Source of the DNA: Treponema sp.
GTDB lineage: Bacteria; Spirochaetota; Spirochaetia; Treponematales; Treponemataceae
NCBI GenBank assembly: GCA_018384055.1
Contig: JAHAZL010000014.1
Coordinates: forward strand, 1 to 53,812
Length of the DNA stretch: 53,812 nt
Reading direction: 5' to 3'
Of this stretch, positions 1 to 7,713 are shown in pieces (the first letter of the stretch is position 1; each line of letters opens with the position of its first letter). A program made the position numbers and the translations under genes. The notes under the pieces are model-generated. The model was not told the DNA's origin. It did not search any database and was given only the letters and a program-made list of their open reading frames with translations.

Positions 1-59
1 TCATGACCTGAGAGTTCTAAATCTAATAAATCAAGGACAGTGAATTTTTTATCTGCCAT
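1..59 (-). CDS. N-terminus of a truncated gene, possibly HPr kinase/phosphorylase
   Basis: The window edge cuts this leftward gene after about 19 codons. It starts at an ATG (59-57) and reads MADKKFTVLDLLDLEL and a few more residues. An FTVLDLL(D/N)L opening is what I remember from spirochete HPr kinase/phosphorylase (HprK), which phosphorylates HPr on serine, but too little is present to prove it. No Shine-Dalgarno precedes the ATG. A good promoter ends six bases upstream, so the mRNA may be leaderless. The fragment could also belong to an unrelated cytoplasmic protein. Confidence 0.4.
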   Translation of the reverse strand, partial: MADKKFTVLDLLDLELSGH

Positions 60-65
60 ACGTAT

Positions 66-94
66 ACTATACACAACGTCGGATATTTAATCAA
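66..94 (-). promoter_or_regulatory. Sigma-70-type promoter of the gene starting at 59
   Basis: On the minus strand TTGATT (94-89) is followed by a 17-base spacer and TATAGT (71-66). Only six bases separate the -10 from the ATG at 59, so transcription should begin at or next to the start codon. Match and spacing are good; there is no experimental support. Confidence 0.6.
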
Positions 95-243
95 TACCTA
101 TTTAGAAAAATATTAATTTTTTTTCATAAATCACTAAACAAAAAAAAGTGATTTATTTGATTAAAGCTCATTAGTATGCTAAATTAAATTAAAGTTTATT
201 TGCATCTAATTAGAAAACTACAAAAAAATAAATAGATTTAATT

Positions 244-397
244 TCGAGTATTTGATTTTTAAACCGTGGCAAGGATTGTAAGGGCTGGCGAAGCCAGTTC
301 CGAAGCGTAGCGAAGGAATGAAGCGATAGCGCAACCCTGAAAAGCCTGATTTTTGCGAAGCGAAAAGCCACCCTAAAAATAAAAATTCAAAACTCGA
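244..397. repeat. MITE-like foldback element, about 154 bp
   Basis: A GC-richer block sits inside very AT-rich DNA. Its ends are inverted copies of TCGAGT (244-249 and 392-397), followed inward by T-rich arms and a second inverted pair GTGGC/GCCAC (266-270 and 367-371). Inside is a perfect hairpin CTGGC-GAA-GCCAG (285-297) and a run of GCGAAGC/AGCGA-type words. A 60-residue minus-strand frame crosses it (400-218), but its composition looks like translated repeat rather than a gene. I recall similar short predicted peptides scattered in Treponema genomes, which would fit a dispersed element. No clear target-site duplication is visible. Confidence 0.5.
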
Positions 398-419
398 CAT
401 TTGTCCGTATAATTATGAC

Positions 420-522
420 GGGGATGACCAATAAGTTCAAAAAGTGTCATTTAATTGCAATACAAGAGATTGCCGTGTTGAGCACGGCAATGACTCATAC
501 TTATTGGACAGCCCCTTTTTTT
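420..522 (-). terminator. Terminator of the 521-1672 gene, split by a REP-like hairpin
   Basis: The minus-strand gene stops at 521. Immediately downstream its transcript would carry an arm (515-499) that pairs, 15 of 17 positions, with 436-420. The arms are not adjacent: between them lies a perfect 9-bp hairpin ATTGCCGTG (469-477)/CACGGCAAT (483-491) with a 5-base loop and flanking AT-rich sequence. The simplest reading is a terminator hairpin interrupted by a small REP-like unit. The right flank GACAGCCCCTTTTTTT (507-522) recurs exactly in the terminator at 25030-25045. Confidence 0.5.
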
Positions 523-1672
523 ATGGCAGGGTAACAGGAATCCATTTTGAAGAATCTGATTGCTTGCTGTCGATTTTTCCCCAGGTTACATCCTTTGCTG
601 TTGTTTCACCAGTCAGATATAGTTTCCCGTTAACATTAAATCCAAAACCGGGGTGATCTGAAACGAGCCCCGCAATGGCATGGCTGTGTTCCGCGCTTAC
701 AAAGATTATGCTGTCGGCCTTCATTCCCTGAAGAAGAACTGCAATAAGCATTGAACGGCTGTCACAGTCAGAACCGGATCCAAGAAGGATTGAAGGGAGG
801 GAAGCAAAATCGCTTGAAGTTTTTTCCCTTTCGTATTTGAATCCCTGAGTCCAGGTCAAAAGTTTCTGTGCAAGTTCTGTCGTATCCTTGCAGTCTGGAG
901 CAAGGGCATTTGTAATGTCAAAGCCTGCCTGAAGAAGCCTTTCGCTTGAATCGCGGAATATGAGCCTGTAGTATCTTTGCCAGGCTTCCTTCCAGAGATT
1001 GCTATTCTGGTACATGAGGAGTACCTGGTATTCGCGGTCAATAAGGTATTCGGAGGCTTCCCTGTCGGATTCATCGATTTTTGTGGATATGTCTTTTCCG
1101 TCAATTTTAAGTTTTATGTCTTTTGCACCTTTTTTGGGGAAAGTATAGGATGTAAGAAGGCCCGCTGAAAAATAACTTTCAATGTCTACATAAATTGAAT
1201 CAATGAGGCTGCACATGTAGGGACCTGCGGCCTCGGCATTTTTTTCTTCGGCCCATGAAAGGACAAGGATTATGCTTTTGTTTTCTGGAATTACTGCTGC
1301 TGCTCCATATCCTGAAGACTGTACTCCCATAAGGTTTCCGTTGAACAGGGAAATGCAGGTCTTGTTGTTTCTCCAGTCAAAGGTGTCAAAATTCCCCTGA
1401 AGCCCTAGTTTTGAAACTGTTGTTTTAAGGGCGTCTTCAGTTCCCTTGTATTTCCCTTCCCTATAGATTTGAATCACCGCATGGACGGGTGCTATGGTGC
1501 TTTGAAGCTGAAACGATGTGTCGCTGCTTGAATTTTCCAGTTTGAATCCTTCTGGAAGATCTATGCAGACTTTGTCGCTGAAACCCTTGAAATTGGTTCT
1601 AGTGGCAAAAGCCATTGATATTGAATAGAATGCGGCCATTAATGCTGTGACTTTTTTTGATAATCTTGTCAT
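521..1672 (-). CDS. Secreted transglutaminase-like protein
   Basis: A 383-residue protein of unknown substrate. Residues 1-23 form a signal peptide (MTRLSKK then a hydrophobic stretch ending AFA). The C-terminal third looks like a transglutaminase/cysteine-protease fold: Cys303 in SDCDSRSM, His331 in HSHAIAG, and an acidic residue at Glu356 or Asp361 in LTGETTAKDVTWG could form the catalytic triad. The middle part has no family I recognise. The ATG at 1672 is preceded by AGAGGA with good spacing. The gene is divergent from the pseudouridine synthase; that gene's promoter overlaps its start codon. Probably periplasmic. Enzyme activity is inferred from the triad only. Confidence 0.7.
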   Translation of the reverse strand: MTRLSKKVTALMAAFYSISMAFATRTNFKGFSDKVCIDLPEGFKLENSSSDTSFQLQSTIAPVHAVIQIYREGKYKGTEDALKTTVSKLGLQGNFDTFDWRNNKTCISLFNGNLMGVQSSGYGAAAVIPENKSIILVLSWAEEKNAEAAGPYMCSLIDSIYVDIESYFSAGLLTSYTFPKKGAKDIKLKIDGKDISTKIDESDREASEYLIDREYQVLLMYQNSNLWKEAWQRYYRLIFRDSSERLLQAGFDITNALAPDCKDTTELAQKLLTWTQGFKYEREKTSSDFASLPSILLGSGSDCDSRSMLIAVLLQGMKADSIIFVSAEHSHAIAGLVSDHPGFGFNVNGKLYLTGETTAKDVTWGKIDSKQSDSSKWIPVTLP

Positions 1673-1694
1673 TTTACAAATCCTCTTCTATGAT
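1666..1694 (+). promoter_or_regulatory. Promoter of the RluA-family gene
   Basis: TTGTCA (1666-1671), a 17-base spacer and TATGAT (1689-1694), each 5 of 6 to consensus. The -10 ends nine bases before the ATG at 1704, leaving a leader of about 0-4 bases and no room for a ribosome-binding site. The -35 overlaps the start codon of the divergent gene. Confidence 0.6.
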
Positions 1695-1703
1695 GTTCGG
1701 CAT

Positions 1704-2384
1704 ATGAAAGATGTTTCTATAATCTTTGAAAATGACGACATCCTCCTGGTAAACAAAGAAAGCGGAGTTTCGGTACAGGGTGGGGCAGGAATTGCACACC
1801 CCCTGGACGAAGAACTTCCCAAGCAGCTTGGGTACAAGGTTTATCTTGTTCACAGACTGGACAAGGAAACTGCCGGTATCCTTATCGTTGCAAAAAATCC
1901 TGCGGCGGCGGCAAAATGGACAAAGTTGATTCAGACAGATCAGGTTCAAAAAGTTTATACGGCCGTATGTTTTGGTCTTCCTCAGGTAAAGGGAAAAACT
2001 GCCATGGAAGGAAAATTAGCAGGAACAGTAGAAGCCCATGGACGCACTCAGAATGCAGAGCTTTTCTTCAAGGTTGAAAAATCATGGAAGGAAAAAGTTG
2101 TTTCCTTAAATGCCGAAACGGGAGAAACATCTGAAAGGGAAATTGAACTTAGCAAGGTGATCATAACTTTAGGTACTGGAAGAATGCACCAGATTCGCAT
2201 TCAGATGGCGAAGGCTGGTGCTCCTCTTGCGGGAGACGACAAGCACGGCAACTTTAAGCTGAACAAACTTGCCCGCAAGATCGGCATAAAAAAACTACAG
2301 CTTGCCGCAACGAAACTTACGGTTCCTGTAAACGGCAAGTCTGAAACATTTGAAATACCGCTGCCAGATCACTTCAAGTGCTAA
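1704..2384 (+). CDS. RluA-family RNA pseudouridine synthase
   Basis: A 226-residue enzyme that isomerises uridine to pseudouridine in rRNA or tRNA. The catalytic motif HRLDKETAGIL holds the nucleophile Asp53, preceded by the family's DDILLVNKESG strand; GRMHQIRIQMA and GAPLAGDDKHG are further RluA-family motifs. There is no S4 domain, so it is a short RluA/TruC-like type and its target base cannot be named. An in-frame upstream ATG at 1647 would add 19 residues unlike the family and would overlap the divergent gene, so 1704 is preferred. It converges on the oxidoreductase gene with a 28-base gap and no obvious terminator. Confidence 0.85.
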   Translation: MKDVSIIFENDDILLVNKESGVSVQGGAGIAHPLDEELPKQLGYKVYLVHRLDKETAGILIVAKNPAAAAKWTKLIQTDQVQKVYTAVCFGLPQVKGKTAMEGKLAGTVEAHGRTQNAELFFKVEKSWKEKVVSLNAETGETSEREIELSKVIITLGTGRMHQIRIQMAKAGAPLAGDDKHGNFKLNKLARKIGIKKLQLAATKLTVPVNGKSETFEIPLPDHFKC

Positions 2385-2412
2385 AAGAATGCAGCCAGTA
2401 TCTCTTTAACTT

Positions 2413-3390
2413 CTATAGGTTTTCTCCAGAATATTTTACCCCCCACTTTTTTCTAAGACCATCCATAATCTTCATGATGAATACGGTTTCCTCATGAGGC
2501 ATGGATGGGCATTGAATTTTCTTCTGTTCAAGAATTTCCCTGCATTCAAGGACTTCGTATTCATAACCCGTTGCAATTTCGGGGAAATCAATGTGCTTGA
2601 GTTCCATATCATTTGTATCATAGCAGGTGATTGAAGACGGATTGTTGATGTTTTCTACTATTGCATACCCCTTGCTTCCGTGGAAGATACCTTTTCTGTC
2701 TGACCGGTTTGTGAATCCCGATGTAAGGGATGCGATTTTTCCGTCCTTGAAGAAGACTGTCATGCTGTTGAACCTGTCTACTCCTGTATCTGTAAGGGCT
2801 GCTGAAGAATCAATCTTTTCAATCTCATTTCCAAAAAACATGGTTGCAAAGTTAAGGCAGTAGACTCCAAGATCAAGAAGGGCACCTCCTGCAAGTTCTG
2901 GTCTGACCATTCTCTCTTTGTTTGCGATGCTGTAATGGAGGTTGGCGCTCAAATGGTCTACATCTCCGATTATTCCGCTTGATATTGTTTCTGAAATGAT
3001 TTTTCTTGAAGGCATGTAGCGTGTCCAGATTGCTTCCGTTACAAGGATGTTTTTTGATTCTGCTTCCCTAAGGATTTCCTCGGCTTCCATTGTGTTTTTT
3101 GTAAAGGCCTTTTCGCATAACACTGCCTTGTTGTTTGCAAGACAAAGCTTCATGTTCTGGTAATGCTGGGAATGGGGTGTTGCAATGTAAACAAGGTCGA
3201 TGGCAGGGTTCTGAAGCATTTCTTCATAGCTCCCGAATGCTTTTGGAATGTTGAATTCCCTTGCGAATTCCTGGGCCTTTTCAAGGGAACGGGATGCAAT
3301 GGCATAAATTTTTGCCTTGTCGGGTATAGCGAAAACAGTTTTTGCCATTGTTTTTGCGATGCTTCCTGCTCCAATGATTCCTATGTTCAT
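2413..3390 (-). CDS. Gfo/Idh/MocA-family NAD(P)-dependent oxidoreductase
   Basis: A 325-residue cytoplasmic dehydrogenase. It opens with a Rossmann nucleotide-binding motif, GIIGAGSIA (residues 3-11), and has the family's nucleotide-side strand YIATPHSQH and a catalytic-lysine motif written CEKAFTKN where EKP is usual. The C-terminal half carries the substrate-binding sheet (GGALLDLGVYCLN). The family acts on sugars, inositols or trans-dihydrodiols; the substrate cannot be told here. An upstream in-frame ATG at 3405 exists, but GGAGG eight bases before the ATG at 3390 fixes the start. Single-gene unit, divergent from the TIGR03546 gene. Confidence 0.85.
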   Translation of the reverse strand: MNIGIIGAGSIAKTMAKTVFAIPDKAKIYAIASRSLEKAQEFAREFNIPKAFGSYEEMLQNPAIDLVYIATPHSQHYQNMKLCLANNKAVLCEKAFTKNTMEAEEILREAESKNILVTEAIWTRYMPSRKIISETISSGIIGDVDHLSANLHYSIANKERMVRPELAGGALLDLGVYCLNFATMFFGNEIEKIDSSAALTDTGVDRFNSMTVFFKDGKIASLTSGFTNRSDRKGIFHGSKGYAIVENINNPSSITCYDTNDMELKHIDFPEIATGYEYEVLECREILEQKKIQCPSMPHEETVFIMKIMDGLRKKWGVKYSGENL

Positions 3391-3417
3391 GATAATTGCC
3401 TCCAAAAAGATGTTTCA

Positions 3418-3446
3418 ATTATCCAATGAGTTTTAAAAAAATGCAA
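3418..3446 (-). promoter_or_regulatory. Promoter of the oxidoreductase gene
   Basis: Minus strand TTGCAT (3446-3441), 17-base spacer, GATAAT (3423-3418). The expected transcript start near 3411 leaves about 20 bases of leader holding GGAGG, so this gene, unlike several neighbours, is led by a normal ribosome-binding site. Confidence 0.5.
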
Positions 3447-3474
3447 AAGCATAACAGAAAATTTAATCCTACTG

Positions 3475-3483
3475 TGCTATAAT
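3475..3483 (+). promoter_or_regulatory. Extended -10 promoter of the TIGR03546 gene
   Basis: TGCTATAAT is a perfect extended -10 (TGnTATAAT). No good -35 is seen at 16-18 bases. It ends directly before ATG 3484 and six bases before ATG 3490, so transcription should start at the second ATG. This decides the start codon. Confidence 0.6.
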
Positions 3484-3489
3484 ATGGGC

Positions 3490-3999
3490 ATGATAAAGCC
3501 ATTGACAAAATTGATTGGGGCCTTGAGTTCAAATACTCGCCCTGGAGCCATTGCCCATGCTGTTTCATGCGGCATTCTTTTAGGATTTATACCAAAGGAT
3601 AATCTTCTCTGGTATATTCTCTTTGTCTTTTTCCTTTTTTTGAACATTCAGCGGGGAGCCTATGTGTTGTGCATTCTTCTTGGAGCTGCCCTTACTGTTT
3701 TTCTTGATCCTGTGTTTGATTCCGTTGGATATTCAATACTTACATTGGAAAACATGAGGACTACCTATGTACATTTTCTGAATGTTCCTTTCGTTGCCTT
3801 TACAAAACTGAACAATACCGTTGTCATGGGATCCCTTGCATGCGGGCTCATTGCCTACATTCCTTTTTATGCTCTCGGAAGACTTTTTGTTTGGGCATGG
3901 CGAAAGTATCTTGCAGAAAAAATCAGGAGACTTAAGATTACGGCTGTCATCAAGAATATTCCTCTTGTTGAAAAAATCGCGGGAATGATCGGAGAATAA
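3490..3999 (+). CDS. TIGR03546-family membrane protein
   Basis: A 169-residue integral membrane protein of the uncharacterised TIGR03546 family, which by family definition sits next to a TIGR03545 gene, as here. It begins with MIKPLTKLIGALSSNTRPGA, followed by a DUF2062-like hydrophobic region: about four membrane segments, with conserved glycines in the first (SCGILLGFIPKDNLLW), and a basic cytoplasmic tail. ATG 3484 (two codons earlier) overlaps the end of a perfect -10, so ATG 3490 is more likely. One base separates its stop from the next start. The role is unknown; I infer an inner-membrane partner of its neighbour. Confidence 0.7.
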   Translation: MIKPLTKLIGALSSNTRPGAIAHAVSCGILLGFIPKDNLLWYILFVFFLFLNIQRGAYVLCILLGAALTVFLDPVFDSVGYSILTLENMRTTYVHFLNVPFVAFTKLNNTVVMGSLACGLIAYIPFYALGRLFVWAWRKYLAEKIRRLKITAVIKNIPLVEKIAGMIGE

Positions 4000-4000
4000 T

Positions 4001-6244
4001 ATGGCAAAAGATATTGTAAAAACAAAAGAAAAGAAGGCAAAAAAGCCTAAGAAGGAAGCCAAGAAATTCCCTGCAAAGAAAATGCCTGGAATGTTCAAGA
4101 AGTCGTATTCTGAAAAGAAGCTTGAATCAAAAATCCTTAATCGCCTTTATGTTCCTGCTGACAAAAAGGATGTAAAGTCTCTCTTTGAAAAAGGTGCCAA
4201 TGCAAAGAAACCGGAACTTATGGCCATGTCCCGTGAAAAGACCTTTACAAAGGCTGAACTCAAGCACTACACGAAACTGGCGAAAGAAATAAAGAAGCAG
4301 AAGTCGATTTTCAGCTTTGTTCCTTTTGTTGCCGTAGTTGCAGTGTTTGTGGGAATTGGACTTATTGTTTCAATTTTCAAAAATCCAGTGACAAAAAAAG
4401 CACTTGTCTGGGGATGCCAGAAGGCTGCAGGTGCAAAGACTGAAATCCGTTCAGTAAACCTTGAAATCTTTGGAACTTCCCTTACGGTCAATGGCATTGC
4501 CATCGGAAACAAGAATGAAGAATTCAAGAATCTTTTTGAAGCTGAAAAAATCGAAGTTGCTTTCAGCCTTTCACAGGCACTTCGCGGAAGATTTGACTGC
4601 AAGAACATTGAAGTTTCTGGCATGCAGTTTAATACGGACAGAAAGACAAGCTGCAAGCTTATTACGGCTGTTGTGGCAGACAAAATTGAAGAAAGTGAAA
4701 ACGCCAATAGTGAATTCATGACTTTTGTTAAGGAAAAGAAGGAGAATGCAATTTCTGGAATAAAGGCACAGGCTCAGGCGATGCTTGGCGGTGCAACACC
4801 TGAAGAAATGGCTGCCAATCTTGAATCAAAGCTCAAGACCCCTGTTGCTGCAAAAGAAGCAAAGGAACAGGCGGAGGTCATGGTTGCAAAGTGGAAGGAC
4901 AAGCCTGAAGAAGTAAAGAAACAGATTGAAGATTTTTCAAATTCCGTAAAGGCACTTCAGAACATTAATCCTTCTTCAATCAAGGACGTGACAGAACTTA
5001 AGGCAACACTGGAAAAACTCAACAGTGCAATTTCAAAGAGCAGGGAAGTAAAGAAATCCGTTTCATCCCTTTCTGATGAAGTGAAGGCTGATTCCAAGAC
5101 TGTTGCAGGGTTAGGTACATCTGTAAAGAATGCCGTAGCCGAAGACAAGAAGTTCGTTGAAGATACTGTAGGAACTGCCGTAAATACTGTTAAAAATGCA
5201 AAGAGCATCATGAACAATGCGTTGGAAGCAGTTGCCATGGACAAGCTGGGCAAATATTATCCGTATGCAAAAAAAGGTCTTGCCTATGTTGAATCCATGA
5301 AATCATCTTCTTCAGATGCAAAGAAGGAAAAGCCAAAGGCAAAGAAAGAAAAGAAGGCAAAGAAGGAAGGCAGAAAACGTCTCCGCGGTACAACTTTCTG
5401 GTACGGAACTACGAAGCCTTCTTTCCTCATTGAGCGCATTTTTGCAAGCGGTCCTGATTTTGAAGCAAAGGTGACTGATGTATCCAACGATATGGAACTT
5501 CTTGGAAAACCTATGAAGGGAGAAGGAAAATTCTCAAGGGGAAATACCCTCCACAATGCAAATTTTGTAGTTGATACTAGAACTTCTTCAAAAGCAAATC
5601 TTATTACTGCAAACTATACCGGTAAGGGATTTGGAGCAAAGATTGACGGTGCTTCCATTGCTTCTGCAAGCGGTATTCCTTCAATTGATGGTACTGCAGC
5701 AATTACAGTGAAGTGTACCTTTGATTTTGAAGGTTTTGCTGCAAACGGTGAAATTGATCTTAATCCGGTAAAACTTGTTTCTGACGGTATAGGAAATGAA
5801 ACTGCATCAAAATACTACAACATGGCACTTGCTTCCGTTTCAAGACTTAAGGCCGGCTATCGTGCAGGATATTCAGCCAAGAATGGAATCGACCTTGCTT
5901 TGAGCGGAAACTTTGGTGACCAGTTTGCAAAGGCCCTTTCTTCTGTGGTTTCAGAAATTGGAAGTGAAGCCAAGGCTAAGGCAGTTGCAAAGCTAAATGA
6001 AAAGATCAACGGTTCGTCAAACGAAGCCTTTGCCAGCGTAAAGAAATTTGCAGGCATTGAAGGAGGCATTAATGCCCAGAACGTAAACCTTGCTTCCGTC
6101 CAGAATATTTTGGACAGCAAGAAGGCACAGGTTGAAAAGGAAATCAAGAACCGTGCAGCCAATGCAGTAACTAATGCTGTCGGCGACAAGGTTTCCGGCA
6201 GTGCGAAGGATGTCCTTAAGTCCCTCAATAAACTAAAGAAATAA
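4001..6244 (+). CDS. TIGR03545-family AsmA-like envelope protein
   Basis: A 747-residue protein of the uncharacterised TIGR03545 family. The first 100 residues are lysine-rich and probably cytoplasmic. One membrane segment lies at about 104-126 (FVPFVAVVAVFVGIGL). The rest should be periplasmic: an AsmA/TamB-like start (EIFGTSLTVNGIAIGN), a long helical region with many lysines, alanines and serines, another lysine-rich patch near 440-460, and a beta-rich C-terminal part. Overall it resembles AsmA-like bridge proteins between the membranes, but this is an inference. GGAG lies about ten bases before the ATG, inside the end of the preceding gene. It forms a two-gene operon with the TIGR03546 gene. 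Confidence 0.7.
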   Translation: MAKDIVKTKEKKAKKPKKEAKKFPAKKMPGMFKKSYSEKKLESKILNRLYVPADKKDVKSLFEKGANAKKPELMAMSREKTFTKAELKHYTKLAKEIKKQKSIFSFVPFVAVVAVFVGIGLIVSIFKNPVTKKALVWGCQKAAGAKTEIRSVNLEIFGTSLTVNGIAIGNKNEEFKNLFEAEKIEVAFSLSQALRGRFDCKNIEVSGMQFNTDRKTSCKLITAVVADKIEESENANSEFMTFVKEKKENAISGIKAQAQAMLGGATPEEMAANLESKLKTPVAAKEAKEQAEVMVAKWKDKPEEVKKQIEDFSNSVKALQNINPSSIKDVTELKATLEKLNSAISKSREVKKSVSSLSDEVKADSKTVAGLGTSVKNAVAEDKKFVEDTVGTAVNTVKNAKSIMNNALEAVAMDKLGKYYPYAKKGLAYVESMKSSSSDAKKEKPKAKKEKKAKKEGRKRLRGTTFWYGTTKPSFLIERIFASGPDFEAKVTDVSNDMELLGKPMKGEGKFSRGNTLHNANFVVDTRTSSKANLITANYTGKGFGAKIDGASIASASGIPSIDGTAAITVKCTFDFEGFAANGEIDLNPVKLVSDGIGNETASKYYNMALASVSRLKAGYRAGYSAKNGIDLALSGNFGDQFAKALSSVVSEIGSEAKAKAVAKLNEKINGSSNEAFASVKKFAGIEGGINAQNVNLASVQNILDSKKAQVEKEIKNRAANAVTNAVGDKVSGSAKDVLKSLNKLKK

Positions 6245-6308
6245 TATGGATGAAACTTTGGACTGGATCCTTATTCAGGGCGATTAAGGCTTTCGTCCTT
6301 GACCATAC

Positions 6309-6345
6309 TATGCAAATTATGGTAATTTATTCTATAATTTGCATA
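6309..6345. promoter_or_regulatory. Perfect 12-bp inverted repeat over the yebC promoter
   Basis: TATGCAAATTAT (6309-6320) and ATAATTTGCATA (6334-6345) are exact inverted copies around a 13-base centre. A perfect TATAAT (6333-6338) lies in the right arm and the left arm covers the -35 position, where no good -35 hexamer is seen. The layout fits an operator, or a promoter needing an activator. The ATG of yebC follows at 6365 after TAGGAG. Confidence 0.45.
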
Positions 6346-6364
6346 TATTTTATAGGAGTTATAC

Positions 6365-7156
6365 ATGTCAGGACACAATAAATGGTCGACAATTAAACAC
6401 GCCAAGGGTGCTGCTGATGCAAAGCGTGGTGCACTTTTTACAAAATTGATCAAGGAAATTTCTATCGCAGCAAGCATGGGCGGTGGTGATCCAGATTCAA
6501 ACCCACGTCTCCGTGCAGCTATTGTTAAGGCTCGTGCAGCCTCAATGCCTAAGGACAACATTAAGCGTGCTATTGATAAGGGAACTGGTGCAGGTGCAGG
6601 TGCTGCAGTTTACCAGGAATTGGTATATGAGGGATATGCTCAGGGTGGTGTAGCTGTTTTGGTTGAGGTTCTTACAGACAACAACAACCGTGCTGCAGCA
6701 AACGTTCGCAATATCTTCTCTAAGAACGGTGGAAACCTCGGTACGTCAGGTTCTGTAAGCCGCATGTTCGACCGCAAGGGTGTTATCGTTCTTGACGGCG
6801 AAAAGCTTACAGAAGACGAAGTAATGGAAGTTGTTCTTGATGCTGGTGCAGAAGATGTAGTAGCAGAAGACGGCGTAATCACAGTTACAACTGATCCTAA
6901 CTCATTTACTGGTGTTGTTGAAGCTATCCAGGCTAAGCACGATGCAGGTCTTTCTCCAAAGGAAGAAGAAACTCCAGAATCTGAAAAGTGGGCATCACTC
7001 TCTGCTGCAGTTTCAATGGTTCCACAGATGACAACAGCTGTTGACCTCGATACAGCAGCTAAGGTTAAGAAGCTCCTCGACAAGCTTGAAGAAGATGATG
7101 ATGTTCAGGCTGTATGGTCAACAGTTGAATATCCAGATGACTTCGACGAAGAATAA
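6365..7156 (+). CDS. yebC: YebC/PmpR-family protein
   Basis: A 263-residue cytoplasmic protein of the YebC/PmpR family, described as DNA-binding regulators and, in other work, as factors that help ribosomes through proline-rich stretches. It opens with the hallmark MSGHNKWSTIKHAKGAADAK; the middle domain carries ANVRNIFSKNGGNLG and the C-terminal domain ends in a DDDVQAVWSTVEYPDDF segment. Length is a little above the usual 240-250. AGGAG precedes the ATG at correct distance. It is a single-gene unit, with its own promoter region and a terminator before ruvC. Codons are biased toward highly expressed forms (GCT, GGT, AAG). Confidence 0.93.
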   Translation: MSGHNKWSTIKHAKGAADAKRGALFTKLIKEISIAASMGGGDPDSNPRLRAAIVKARAASMPKDNIKRAIDKGTGAGAGAAVYQELVYEGYAQGGVAVLVEVLTDNNNRAAANVRNIFSKNGGNLGTSGSVSRMFDRKGVIVLDGEKLTEDEVMEVVLDAGAEDVVAEDGVITVTTDPNSFTGVVEAIQAKHDAGLSPKEEETPESEKWASLSAAVSMVPQMTTAVDLDTAAKVKKLLDKLEEDDDVQAVWSTVEYPDDFDEE

Positions 7157-7186
7157 TTGATTGTGAAATCATAATTTCATGATTAG

Positions 7187-7228
7187 AAAGCCACGCCTTC
7201 CTATGGAATCCGTGGCTTTTCTTTTTTA
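7187..7228 (+). terminator. Rho-independent terminator after yebC
   Basis: AAAGCCACG (7187-7195) pairs perfectly with CGTGGCTTT (7211-7219) across a 15-base loop, followed by a T-rich tail to about 7228. It separates yebC from ruvC. Confidence 0.8.
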
Positions 7229-7242
7229 GGTTTGCTTTGTAA

Positions 7243-7713
7243 ATGAGGGTGTTAGGCATAGACCCAGGACTTGCCCATGTTGGTTTTGGGGTTGTTGATT
7301 TTGAAAATAACAGGCTTTCTCTTGTGAGTTACGGTGTCATTGAGACAGCCAGTACAGACAGCCATGAAGTTCGTCTTCTTGCCATCTACAACCGACTTAT
7401 GGCCGTAATTGATGAGTTTCGACCTGACTGTGCCGAAATGGAGACCCTCTATTTTGCCCGCAATACAACCAGTGCAATGGCCGTTTCTGAAGCAAAGGGA
7501 GTCATTACCCTTTGTCTTGCCCAGCATGCCATTCCTGTTTTCCAATATACTCCAAACCAGATAAAGTTTGCCGTTACTGGAACAAAAACCGCTGACAAGG
7601 AAACCGTCGAGCACTGTGTTAAGATTCTTCTAAATCTAAAGGAAGTTCCGAAGCCTGACCATGCAGCCGATGCCCTTGCCGGTGCCATAACTCACTGTCA
7701 CAGCGGTTTGTAA
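7243..7713 (+). CDS. ruvC: Holliday junction resolvase RuvC
   Basis: A 156-residue endonuclease that cuts Holliday junctions as a dimer during recombinational repair, working with RuvAB. The RNase H-like active site is complete: Asp7 in GIDPGLAHVGFG, Glu67 in EMETLYFARN, and His140 with Asp143 in PDHAADALAGAITHCH (the His version, as in Thermus RuvC). No strong ribosome-binding site is seen before the ATG. ruvA and ruvB are not adjacent. The last 16 bases overlap the tail of the convergent nuclease-like gene. Confidence 0.95.
   Translation: MRVLGIDPGLAHVGFGVVDFENNRLSLVSYGVIETASTDSHEVRLLAIYNRLMAVIDEFRPDCAEMETLYFARNTTSAMAVSEAKGVITLCLAQHAIPVFQYTPNQIKFAVTGTKTADKETVEHCVKILLNLKEVPKPDHAADALAGAITHCHSGL

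Noticed and set aside
218..400. A 60-codon minus-strand frame as a real gene
   Set aside because: It coincides with the 154-bp foldback element, has no promoter or ribosome-binding site, and its composition reflects the repeat.
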